Shown piece after piece: positions 22,822 to 30,766 of a stretch of 35,440 nucleotides of DNA. Both the position numbers and the translations under genes were made by a program. How positions within the stretch are numbered: position 1 is the first letter of the stretch; every line of letters starts with the position of its first letter. The DNA comes from Phycisphaerae bacterium (lineage in GTDB: Bacteria > Planctomycetota > Phycisphaerae > JAAYCJ01), in NCBI GenBank assembly GCA_012729815.1, contig JAAYCJ010000316.1:1-35440 (forward strand), given 5' to 3'. Under the pieces are notes generated by a model, which searched no databases, was not told the origin of the DNA, and worked only from the letters and a program-made list of their open reading frames with translations.

Positions 22822-23744
22822 CGGCCTCGCACCCAATCCCACAGCCCGATCGCCATCCCTCGCAACTGCCCGCGATGGAACGCCCGATCGCCGGCCATCG
22901 CGAAGGCCAGCTCGATCGCGAACAGCCCGCCGACCGTCCAGGCCAGCATCAACGCCTCGCCGACGCCGATCGGAAACGCCCGGATATTTATACGCAGATA
23001 ATTATAAACGGTTTCCCGCCCGGACTGAACCGCGTTCTCGCGGCCGCCCGGATGCGAAAAATGATGAACCGGACACGCGGTGATCCGGACCAGCCGCCCG
23101 CGACGATAGAGCCGCGCCGATATCTCCTTGTCTTCGCCCATCCCGTGGCCCGGCAACCGCTCGTCGAACCCGCCGACCTCGCGCAACGTCCGCACCCGGG
23201 CGGCCAACGCGCCGCCCTGAAGGTCGGGCGTCTGCTCCAGAAACGAAAGCCGACCGAGCTTCCCGCCAAGCGGCCCAGGACGGTGGTAACGACGCAAAAC
23301 CGACCAGAGCCCAGCGTACCGGTAAAGCTGCTCGATCACCTGCCGGCCGATCTTCTGACGGGCGGCTTCGACGATCGGAAAGTCGGCGCCGGCGATCTGC
23401 CGATCGACGTCGAGGTTGAACACCAGTTCCAGGTACGCCAGCGCGTCCCGATGGAGCTGCGCGTCGTCGTCGAGAAAGAAAATCACCGGCGACTCCGCCA
23501 ACTCCAGGGCAAGATTCCGAGAGCGGGTCAGGCCGCGACGCTCGGGCGGTTTGCGATGGTGCAGCAAACGGACGCTCTGCGCCTCAGCCCGTCGACGCCA
23601 GTTGGCCAGCAGATGGTCGTCAAGCCGGCCGTCGTCGATGACCAGAATCTCGTCCGGCGGCCGCGCCTGATCGAAGCACGACGCCAGCGCCGCCAGGAGG
23701 GCTTCCGGTCGGTTGGCGGTGCAGATGGCGACGGCGATCTTCAT
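22818..23744 (-). CDS. GT2-type glycosyltransferase
   Basis: The 308-residue GT-A enzyme has MKIAVAICTANRPEALLAAL at the start, ILVIDDGRLDD, RGLTRSRNLAL, VIFFLDDDAQLHRDAL (DXD-type metal site, about 96-101) and GHGMGEDKEISARLYRRG (acceptor-site ED). A C-terminal hydrophobic stretch (ALMLAWTVGGLFAIELAFAM) may anchor it to the membrane. The start at 23744 aligns with the family; the longer open frame to 23831 runs through the divergent promoter region. No ribosome binding site is visible, and a -10 element ends 7 nt before the ATG, so the mRNA may be leaderless. It is coupled to the GT4 gene by an ATGA overlap. Confidence 0.9.
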   Translation of the reverse strand: MKIAVAICTANRPEALLAALASCFDQARPPDEILVIDDGRLDDHLLANWRRRAEAQSVRLLHHRKPPERRGLTRSRNLALELAESPVIFFLDDDAQLHRDALAYLELVFNLDVDRQIAGADFPIVEAARQKIGRQVIEQLYRYAGLWSVLRRYHRPGPLGGKLGRLSFLEQTPDLQGGALAARVRTLREVGGFDERLPGHGMGEDKEISARLYRRGRLVRITACPVHHFSHPGGRENAVQSGRETVYNYLRINIRAFPIGVGEALMLAWTVGGLFAIELAFAMAGDRAFHRGQLRGMAIGLWDWVRGR

Positions 23745-23751
23745 GGCTTGT

Positions 23752-23779
23752 ATTATGGACGCCGAAACGCCGATTGCAA
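23752..23779 (-). promoter_or_regulatory. candidate leaderless promoter for the GT2-GT4 operon
   Basis: TTGCAA (23779-23774), 16 bp, then CATAAT (23757-23752), which ends 7 nt before the GT2 ATG. The start of transcription should coincide with the ATG. Confidence 0.5.
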
Positions 23780-23790
23780 GACCGGCGGGG

Positions 23791-23818
23791 TTGCGGACCG
23801 CGCCGCCGGGTGTAGAAT
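23791..23818 (+). promoter_or_regulatory. candidate promoter for the nitrilase-GDPD operon
   Basis: TTGCGG (23791-23796), 16 bp, TAGAAT (23813-23818). It is back-to-back with the GT2 promoter. The leader is about 60 nt. Confidence 0.45.
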
Positions 23819-23883
23819 GGAAACCTGACAACGGCGCCGCCTGCTCCGCGACGACGCCTCGGAAGCCACGGCAGGAGCCGATG

Positions 23884-25461
23884 ATGGACTACGCAGTGGG
23901 AATCGTTCAGCCGAAGTACCCGGCGTCGGGATCGCCCGACGACGCCCTTTCGGCGATGGCGGATATGCTCCGCTGGATCGAGGAATACGAAGGACGCACC
24001 GACCTGATCGTGCTGCCGGAATACGCCAACTGCCCGGGTCTCGAAGGGCGGGCGGCGGTGCGGACCTTCGTGGCGGAGCAGTCCGATGCGTTCCTCAGCC
24101 AACTGAGCGAGCTGGCGGCTCGACGCAAGACGAACATCGCGGTTAACGGGGTGCTGCGGCGCGGCGAGTGCTGCTTCAACACCACCCGGTGGATCGGGCG
24201 CGACGGCCGCCGCAAGGCTGAATACGACAAGACGCACCTGACCGCCGCCGAACGCGACGAACTGGGCCTGACCGCCGGCGCCACGCCGGTCGTCTTCGAG
24301 CACGAGGGGCTCCGGATCGGCTTCGTCACGTGTTTCGAGATATACTTCGCTGAGTACCTCGAACGGATCGCCTCCCTGAGACCGGACCTGCTGGTCTTTC
24401 CGACCTATCAGCGGTCCGAGCAGTCCGAGGTGATCCGCCGCCAGGCCGCCGGCCGGGCTTTGGACGTGGAGGCCTTTGTCCTCCGCAGTTCCTATGCGAA
24501 GGGCCAGGGCTCGCCGACCGGAGGCTGTTCGCTGATCGCCGATCCGTCGGGCAGCCTCCTGCTGGATGCGGGACAGGAGGCTGGGCTCTTGGTGGCGACG
24601 ATCGATCCGACCCAAAAGCGCGAACGCCCAGCCGCCCATAGCCGCCAGGCGATGCGGTCGCGACAGGTCGTGCAAGACAACCGCCGGCCCGAGTTGTATC
24701 GCCCGGCCGGGCCGACCGTGGACCGAAAAAACCGCGCCGCGCTCCCGCACGTCGTGGCCCACCGCGGCCTCAGCGGCGTCTGCCCGGAAAACACGCTGCC
24801 GTCCTTTGGCGCCGCCGTCGCCCTCGGTGTCGAGGAGATCGAGTTCGATGTCTGGGACTCAATCGACGGCGTCTGTGTGATTTGCCACGATCCCACCGTC
24901 GATCGGACCTCGGACGGCGCGGGCCGGATCGACGAGCTGAACTGGGAACAGATCCGTCGCCTCGACGCCGGCGCCTGGAAAGGCGAGCAGTGGCGGGGCC
25001 TGCGGTTCCCGCGCCTCGAAGAAGTCTTCGAACGCTTCGCCGGACGCGTCATGATGAACATCCACGCCAAGACTCCCGGCCGCGACGGCTGCATCGTCCG
25101 CCGAATCCGCGACCTGGCCGAGTATCACGGCGTCACGGAGCAGATCTACATCGCCGGTGAAGGCGACGTGCTGAAGGCGGCGAGAGAAATCGCCCCCGCC
25201 GTCAGCCGCTGCTGCCTCGAAGGCCATCACGACGGCAGAATTGTCGACGCAGCGGTGGAATACGGATGCCGCCGGCTGCAGTTCCATCGAAAGCACTACG
25301 ACCAGACGATGGCCGCGGCGGCCAGACACCGGGGAATCGTGTGCAACCTCTTCTGGGCCGATACGCCGCAGGACGCGGCGGCGGCCCTGGCCAACGGAAT
25401 CGACGCGGTGCTGACCAACCGCGCCCATAGCGTGCTGCCCGCGGTCCGAAGCGGCAGATAG
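23884..25461 (+). CDS. nitrilase-superfamily amidase fused to a GDPD domain
   Basis: This 525-residue cytoplasmic protein joins two enzymes. Residues 1-262 are a carbon-nitrogen hydrolase with its full triad: LPEYAN (E46), YDKTHL (K116) and VTCFEI (C150). After a linker (about 263-287), residues 288-520 are a glycerophosphodiester phosphodiesterase: VAHRGLSG (H293, R294), CPENTLPSF, EFDVWDS (E320, D322), CHDPTVDR (H335). The usual NIE-K metal-ligand motif reads NIHAK, with His394 where Glu is normal. It could cleave an amide and a phosphodiester in the same molecule or pathway. I know no standard fusion of this kind. Two ATGs (23881, 23884) are possible; the second has the better spaced AGGAG. 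It starts an operon with cstA and another GDPD. Confidence 0.9.
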   Translation: MDYAVGIVQPKYPASGSPDDALSAMADMLRWIEEYEGRTDLIVLPEYANCPGLEGRAAVRTFVAEQSDAFLSQLSELAARRKTNIAVNGVLRRGECCFNTTRWIGRDGRRKAEYDKTHLTAAERDELGLTAGATPVVFEHEGLRIGFVTCFEIYFAEYLERIASLRPDLLVFPTYQRSEQSEVIRRQAAGRALDVEAFVLRSSYAKGQGSPTGGCSLIADPSGSLLLDAGQEAGLLVATIDPTQKRERPAAHSRQAMRSRQVVQDNRRPELYRPAGPTVDRKNRAALPHVVAHRGLSGVCPENTLPSFGAAVALGVEEIEFDVWDSIDGVCVICHDPTVDRTSDGAGRIDELNWEQIRRLDAGAWKGEQWRGLRFPRLEEVFERFAGRVMMNIHAKTPGRDGCIVRRIRDLAEYHGVTEQIYIAGEGDVLKAAREIAPAVSRCCLEGHHDGRIVDAAVEYGCRRLQFHRKHYDQTMAAAARHRGIVCNLFWADTPQDAAAALANGIDAVLTNRAHSVLPAVRSGR

Positions 25462-25492
25462 TGCGAAGCGGTCTTTTTTCGGGAGCGGTTCG

Positions 25493-27463
25493 ATGACGGT
25501 TTTGACGGTTCTTACGGTGGCGGCGGTGGTGCTGTTCGGTGCGGGCCGGGCCTACTCGCGATATCTGGCCCGGCAGTTGGGCGAGGATCCCTCGCGGCAG
25601 ACTCCCGCGGTGGCCCACGAAGACGGCCGCGACTTTGTCCCGACGCCCACGCCCGTCGTCTTCGCCCACCATTTCGCCTCGATCGCCGGAGCCGGTCCGA
25701 TCGTCGGGCCCGTGCTGGCCATCATCTACGGCTGGCTGCCCGCCCTCGTCTGGGTGCTGGCCGGCGGCGTGCTGATCGGCGCCGTGCATGACTACCTGGC
25801 CACCTACATGGCCACTCGCGAAGGCGGCCAGTCGATGGCCACCGTGGCCCGGCGGATGCTCGGCAAGGACGCCTTCGTGGCCATGACCATCTTCCTGATC
25901 GTCATGCTCGCCCTGGTCTGCGCGACCTTCCTGAACCTCTCCGCGGTGGCCCTCACCAGCATGCTGCCCTTCGAACGCCTGGAGCTGCCGCCCGACCAGA
26001 CGCTCTTCCGCGTCGTCGGCGACCGCGTCGTGATCGGCGGGATCGCCTCGATGAGCGTGATCGTCATCACCGCTGTCGCTCCGCTGCTGGGCTGGCTCTA
26101 CCTCAAGAAGAAGGTCGCGGTCTGGAAATGCTCGCTGCTGGCCGTCGCGATCTGCGCGGTCAGTATCGCCATCGGCGTCTATCGGCCGGTTGTTTTCGGC
26201 CAGACCGAGTTTCTCGGCTGGACGTTCTCCGGACAGGAAATCTGGATGCTGCTCCTCTCAGCCTACGTGCTCGTGGCCGCCGGCGTGCCAGTCTGGATCT
26301 TCCTCCAGAGCCGCGACTTCGTCAACGTCCACATCCTCTACGTCGGCATGGGCGCCCTGCTCGTCACGCTGCTGGTCGCCGGCCTCCGCGGTGACGGCGG
26401 CTCTGCCGAATCGATCCCAGCCATCAACATCGCCGAAGGAACCGAGGCGATGGGCATGTTCTGGCCCGGCATGTTCATCGTCATCGCCTGTGGCGCGGTC
26501 AGCGGCTTCCACAGCCTCTGCGCCGGCGGCACCACCTGCAAGCAGCTCAACTCTGAACGCGCGGCCCGACAGATCGGCTACAACGGCATGCTCCTCGAAA
26601 GCTTCCTCGCCGCCTGCGTGATCGCCGTGCTCATGATCGGTGCCGTCAAAGGCAACTACATCCGCGACGTTCACCCGCGTCTGCTGGGCCCGGTCGGCAG
26701 TTCCAACGCCGTCCTCGGCTTCGCCATGGCCGTCGGCAACGCGGGCAAGATCGCCTTCGGCATCCCCATCGCGGTAGGGGCCCTGGCCGGCATGGTCCTG
26801 CTCGAAGGATTCCTCGTCACCACCCTCGATACCGCCATCCGCCTGACCCGCTACCTGATCGAAGAGGTCTGGCGGACGTTCTTCGGCCAGTACGACGTGT
26901 TCGCGCTGCCCGTCGGCATGGACACCGCCAGGTCGTGGGGAACGGGTGATACGCCGGTCGGCGCCGACGGCATTCCGCCCGTCCCCGACCAGACCGCTGA
27001 GGAGCCCGCCCCCTTCGCCCCCAAAATCACTTCTGGGGCGTTCCGATGGACGCTGCTCCTGCTGCGAAAGTACTGGTTCAACAGCGGCCTTGCCGTCCTG
27101 ATCACCCTCGTTTTCGCCTTCTCCGGCGGGGCCAAGGCCCTCTGGGGAATCTTCGCCACCTCCAATCAGCTTCTGGCTGCGCTGGTCCTGTCGCTCGGCG
27201 CCCTGTGGCTCCTGCGCCAGGGCCGGCGGGTCTGGTTCGCCCTCCTGCCCGGCCTGTTCATGCTGGTCACCACCCTGACTAACCTGGTGCTGTTGTTCGA
27301 GCACTACCGGCACGACCTCGGCACAAACGGCGTGCTGTTCCTGGCCGACATCGTGCTGCTGCTGATCACCGTGTACCTGCTGGCCGGCGGTGTCCGGGCG
27401 GCCTGGGCCTGGCGGAGGGAACGGCCGATCGCCGTCACGGGCGCGACGGGCAGGGCCGGATAG
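25493..27463 (+). CDS. cstA: carbon starvation protein CstA family transporter
   Basis: CstA proteins are inner-membrane uptake systems for peptides and/or pyruvate. The 656-residue protein shows the family hallmarks: TPTPVVFAHHFASIAGAGPIVGPVLA (about 51-76), GWLPALVWVLAGGVLIGAVHDY, ATREGGQSMATVARRMLG, then about 14-16 further membrane helices, ACGAVSGFHSLCAGGTTCKQL and the late ATSNQLLAALVL. Length fits the family. It follows the nitrilase-GDPD gene by 31 nt and is followed by a second GDPD after 9 nt, so it is probably cotranscribed with both. In this context the substrate may be a product of the flanking hydrolases, which is inference. Confidence 0.95.
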   Translation: MTVLTVLTVAAVVLFGAGRAYSRYLARQLGEDPSRQTPAVAHEDGRDFVPTPTPVVFAHHFASIAGAGPIVGPVLAIIYGWLPALVWVLAGGVLIGAVHDYLATYMATREGGQSMATVARRMLGKDAFVAMTIFLIVMLALVCATFLNLSAVALTSMLPFERLELPPDQTLFRVVGDRVVIGGIASMSVIVITAVAPLLGWLYLKKKVAVWKCSLLAVAICAVSIAIGVYRPVVFGQTEFLGWTFSGQEIWMLLLSAYVLVAAGVPVWIFLQSRDFVNVHILYVGMGALLVTLLVAGLRGDGGSAESIPAINIAEGTEAMGMFWPGMFIVIACGAVSGFHSLCAGGTTCKQLNSERAARQIGYNGMLLESFLAACVIAVLMIGAVKGNYIRDVHPRLLGPVGSSNAVLGFAMAVGNAGKIAFGIPIAVGALAGMVLLEGFLVTTLDTAIRLTRYLIEEVWRTFFGQYDVFALPVGMDTARSWGTGDTPVGADGIPPVPDQTAEEPAPFAPKITSGAFRWTLLLLRKYWFNSGLAVLITLVFAFSGGAKALWGIFATSNQLLAALVLSLGALWLLRQGRRVWFALLPGLFMLVTTLTNLVLLFEHYRHDLGTNGVLFLADIVLLLITVYLLAGGVRAAWAWRRERPIAVTGATGRAG

Positions 27464-27472
27464 GGGATTGTT

Positions 27473-28282
27473 ATGCGCGGCTGGATGATCGTGCTGATTG
27501 TCTCTGGAACGGCGCTCGTGGCGACCGTCGCCACGTGGTCCTTCTCAAAAACGCGGGATGCGACGGTGGAAATCACCGCCCATCGCGGCAGTTCAGCCAC
27601 CGCCCCGGAAAACACGATCCGCGCCGTCGAGCAGGCCATCGCCGACGGGGCCGACTACGCCGAGATCGACGTGCAGCAGACCGCCGACGGCGTGATCGTC
27701 CTCCTCCACGATGACGACCTGGCCCGGGTGGCCGGAGTATCCACCAACATCGGCGAGATGACCTACGACCAGATCAAGGGCCTGGACGCGGGAAGCTGGT
27801 TCTCACCGCGGTTCGCCGGTGAACGCATCCCCACCCTCGCCGAGGTCATCGAGACCGCCCGCAGCCGCATCCGGCTCAACATCGAACTGAAGTCTCCGGG
27901 CCGGCACCCCGGTCTGGTCGAAGGCGTCGTCGATCTGGTGCGACGCGAGGCATTCCAATCGCAGTGCGTGATTACCTCTTTCGATCACGCAGCGCTGGCG
28001 ACCGTCAAGACGCGGGCCCCCGAACTGGTCACCGGCGCGATCGTAGGCGGACAGATCGATGCGGCCTTGAATTACCAAACCGACTTCCTGAGCCTCGAAC
28101 AAAAACTGGTCACCGCCGATCTGCTGGCCGCCGCCCGCCGCCGAGGCTTGCTCGTCCACGTCTGGACGGTCGACGACCCGAACGACATGGCCCGCCTCAT
28201 CGACCTGGGCGTCGACAACATCATCACCAACCGCCCAGCCGTCCTGGCCGATCTCCGAACGAGCAGACCGCGCGACCGCTGA
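27473..28282 (+). CDS. membrane-anchored glycerophosphodiester phosphodiesterase
   Basis: The 269-residue protein hydrolyses glycerophosphodiesters to glycerol-3-phosphate and an alcohol. It has an N-terminal helix (MIVLIVSGTALVATVATWSF) acting as an anchor or uncleaved signal, so the enzyme probably faces the periplasm. The catalytic set is complete: TAHRGSSATAPENT, AEIDVQQTADG, LLHDDDL and RLNIELKSPG, with the Glu that is replaced in the upstream fusion. The C-terminus has VHVWTVDDPNDMARLIDLGVDNIITNRP, which is typical. It lies 9 nt after cstA. An outside GDPD plus an uptake protein plus an inside fusion would form a scavenging route. Confidence 0.95.
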   Translation: MRGWMIVLIVSGTALVATVATWSFSKTRDATVEITAHRGSSATAPENTIRAVEQAIADGADYAEIDVQQTADGVIVLLHDDDLARVAGVSTNIGEMTYDQIKGLDAGSWFSPRFAGERIPTLAEVIETARSRIRLNIELKSPGRHPGLVEGVVDLVRREAFQSQCVITSFDHAALATVKTRAPELVTGAIVGGQIDAALNYQTDFLSLEQKLVTADLLAAARRRGLLVHVWTVDDPNDMARLIDLGVDNIITNRPAVLADLRTSRPRDR

Positions 28283-28313
28283 TTCGAAGCTCACACCGAT
28301 GCCCAAATGCCGA

Positions 28314-29567
28314 CTACCGTTTCTTGCCGGACTTGCCGCCCGCCGGACGCTTGCCCTGCTTCTGCACCGCCGACTGCACCCGCATCGGCAGCCCGAACAG
28401 CCGGATAAACCCGATCGCGTCCGTCGGATTGTACTCCGCCCCCATCGTAAAACTCGCCAGCTTCTCCGAGTACAGCGAATACGGGCTCTTCGCCCCAGCC
28501 GTCTCGCACGTCCCCTTAAACAGCTTCACCCGCACCGAACCCGTCATGTACCGCCCCGTCCGGTCGAAGAACGCGTCCAGCGACTCCCGCAGCGGCGTGA
28601 ACCACTGACCGTAATAAATCATCTCCGCGTACTTCAGCGAAAGCTGCTGCTTGTAGTGCATCGTCTCGCGGTCCAGCGTCAACGCCTCCAAGCCGCGGAA
28701 CGCCTCCACCAAAATCGCTCCGCCCGGCGTCTCATACGCCCCGCGCGACTTCATCCCCACCAGCCGGTTCTCCACCAGGTGCGTCTGCCCCACCGCGTGC
28801 TGGCCGCCCAGGCGATTGAGCGTCTCGACGATCTTCACCGGCTCCATCGCCTTGCCGTTCAAACCGACCGGCACGCCTTCCTTGAAATCCACCACCACGT
28901 ACGCCGGCTTGGCCGGAGCCTTCGACTTCGCCACGCTCATCACCCACAGGTTGTCCTGCGGCTCGTTCCACGGGTTCTCCAGGTCCGCCCCCTCGTGGCT
29001 GATGTGCCACAGATTCCGGTCCCGCGAATAAATGCTCTTGCGGCTGGCGGTCACCGGGATGTTGCGCTTCTGGGCGTACTCCAGCGCCGCCTCGCGGCTG
29101 GTCAGCTCGAACCGCGGATCCTTCCACGGCGCGATAATCGTCAGCTTCGGGTCCAACGCCATGAACGTCAGCTCGAAACGCACCTGGTCGTTGCCCTTGC
29201 CCGTCGCGCCGTGGGCCACCGCGTCAGCCCCCGTCTCGTGCGCCACCCGCACCTGCTCCGCCGCGATCAGCGGCCGCGCAATCGACGTGCCCAGCAGATA
29301 CTTGTGCTCGTACACCGCCCCGCCCTTGAGCATCGGCCACAGGTAATCGGTGACGAACGTCTCCTGCAGATTCCGAATCACCACCTCGTCGGCGCCCGAC
29401 CGTTTGGCCTTGCCAACGATGCCCTTGAGCTCATCCTTGCCCTGCCCGATGTCCGCCACAAACGCCACCATCCGGCAGCCGTAGTGCTCCTTGATCCACG
29501 GAAGAATAACCGACGTATCCAGCCCGCCGCTGTACGCCAGGACCACCTTCTTGACATTGTCAGCCAT
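28314..29567 (-). CDS. argG: argininosuccinate synthase
   Basis: ArgG joins citrulline and aspartate with ATP in arginine synthesis. The 417-residue protein has the P-loop-like VLAYSGGLDTSVILPWI (about 8-24), FVADIGQGKDELKGI, GATGKGNDQVRFELTF, SRKSIYSRDRNLWHISHEG and VENRLVGMKSRGAYETPGG. The last about 15 residues are basic and Lys/Gly-rich (KQGKRPAGGKSGKKR), a tail I would not expect for the family. ATG 29567 has GGAGC upstream. It converges on the GDPD gene across a 31-nt gap with no terminator seen; no other arg genes lie nearby. Confidence 0.97.
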   Translation of the reverse strand: MADNVKKVVLAYSGGLDTSVILPWIKEHYGCRMVAFVADIGQGKDELKGIVGKAKRSGADEVVIRNLQETFVTDYLWPMLKGGAVYEHKYLLGTSIARPLIAAEQVRVAHETGADAVAHGATGKGNDQVRFELTFMALDPKLTIIAPWKDPRFELTSREAALEYAQKRNIPVTASRKSIYSRDRNLWHISHEGADLENPWNEPQDNLWVMSVAKSKAPAKPAYVVVDFKEGVPVGLNGKAMEPVKIVETLNRLGGQHAVGQTHLVENRLVGMKSRGAYETPGGAILVEAFRGLEALTLDRETMHYKQQLSLKYAEMIYYGQWFTPLRESLDAFFDRTGRYMTGSVRVKLFKGTCETAGAKSPYSLYSEKLASFTMGAEYNPTDAIGFIRLFGLPMRVQSAVQKQGKRPAGGKSGKKR

Positions 29568-29768
29568 GACTCTTGCTCCACCAAGGGTTCCATTTCAAAC
29601 CGCATAGAATATCAGAGCCGGTGATGCGACGCAACGCCAATGCCGCCCGACAATAACAACCTTTTCCTTGCCCCGGTAAAGCCATCCTGGCAAAATGTAA
29701 GAGTTGACGGCTCTGCGTCAGCCAGAGTTCCTGTTCCATAAGGTTGCTTGACAAAGGAGGCTGCGTTC

Positions 29769-30602
29769 ATGAAAAAGTCCAAAGTCCTGCGAATCTCGCT
29801 CATCGTCCTGATCGTCCTGGTCGTGCTCGTCGCCGCGGTCTGGCTCGCCATCGACTCGATCGCCAAGACCGGCGTCGAACGCGGAGCCCAATACGCCCTC
29901 CAGACGCCCACCGAACTCGACTCCATGAATGTCAGCCTGCTCCGCGGACAGGTCGTCATGAACGGCCTGACCATCCGCAATCCCGAAGGCTTCAAAAGCG
30001 ACCACCTCATGCAGTCCGGAACCTTCGACGTCGAAGTCGCCCCCGGAAGCCTCCTCTCCGACACCATCGAGGTCAAACACTTCGAACTCGACGGCCTCGA
30101 CCTGATCATCGAACGGCAACTGACCGGCACCAACGTCTCGAAAATTCTCGACAACCTCAAGCGCTTCGGCAAGGAAGATCAGCCGGACGAACCGGCTGAG
30201 GATGAGCCAGCCGAAGGCAAACAAATCCGCGTCGACCGCATCGTCGTTCGCAACGTCGCCGCCCATTTCGTCCTCACCGCCACCGCCGACAAGGCCCCGC
30301 CGGTCACCGTCAAAGTCCCCGAACTGGTCATCGAGGACATCGGCAGCGGCGATTCCGGCGCCGTCACCGTGGCCGAACTGGTGGCCAAGGTCGTCCCCGC
30401 CATCCTCGCCGGCGTCCTCAAGGAGGCCAAGGGCGTCGTCCCCGATGACATGCTCGGAAACCTCGACACCCAGGTCGCCGAAACCGCCAAAGCCGTCCAG
30501 GGTGCTGCCGGTGCCCTGATCGAAAAGGGCGGCGAAGGCGTCGGCAAAGCCGTCGAAAAGGTCGGCGAACTCCTCGGCGGCGACAAAAAGAAAGAAGAAT
30601 AA
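29769..30602 (+). CDS. AsmA-like/DUF748-type membrane-anchored protein
   Basis: The 277-residue protein has a short basic start and one strong helix (LRISLIVLIVLVVLVAAVWLAI), then a periplasmic beta-rich region: NVSLLRGQVVMNGLTIRNPEGF, LSDTIEVKHFELDGLDLIIE and IRVDRIVVRNVAAHFV. These phrases are typical of AsmA-like proteins implicated in lipid handling at the envelope. A Glu/Asp-rich linker (about 140-155) splits the domain, and the C-terminal third is helical and Lys/Gly-rich. ATG 29769 has AAAGGAGG 8 nt upstream; the frame opens at 29748 but without support. A weak TTGCCC-17-CAAAAT pair (29668-29696) could be its promoter. Confidence 0.72.
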   Translation: MKKSKVLRISLIVLIVLVVLVAAVWLAIDSIAKTGVERGAQYALQTPTELDSMNVSLLRGQVVMNGLTIRNPEGFKSDHLMQSGTFDVEVAPGSLLSDTIEVKHFELDGLDLIIERQLTGTNVSKILDNLKRFGKEDQPDEPAEDEPAEGKQIRVDRIVVRNVAAHFVLTATADKAPPVTVKVPELVIEDIGSGDSGAVTVAELVAKVVPAILAGVLKEAKGVVPDDMLGNLDTQVAETAKAVQGAAGALIEKGGEGVGKAVEKVGELLGGDKKKEE

Positions 30603-30671
30603 ACCCGCCGACCGCCCGGCATGCGCCGTCGCCAACGTCTGACCGATTGCTTTTCAACCGCCAATGCGGTA

Positions 30672-30699
30672 TTGATATAGGGCCGCGCGCGGCTAGAAT
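30672..30699 (+). promoter_or_regulatory. promoter P1 for ffh-rpsP-trmD
   Basis: TTGATA (30672-30677), 16 bp, TAGAAT (30694-30699); each matches consensus at five of six positions. It would give a leader of about 60 nt. Confidence 0.55.
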
Positions 30700-30729
30700 T
30701 CAGGTGATTTTCTCCTGACAGGGCAGATG

Positions 30730-30758
30730 GCGACATAATCGTTATACTATACTATAAT
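30730..30758 (+). promoter_or_regulatory. candidate leaderless promoter P2 for ffh
   Basis: A perfect TATAAT (30753-30758) ends 8 nt before the ffh ATG, with GCGACA 17 bp upstream. No Shine-Dalgarno precedes ffh, only AT-rich sequence. Confidence 0.45.
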
Positions 30759-30766
30759 AAATATTA

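Noticed and set aside
23745-23831. Longer N-terminus for the GT2 gene
   Set aside because: It passes through two back-to-back promoter-like elements, and MKIAVAICTANRP is the normal family start.
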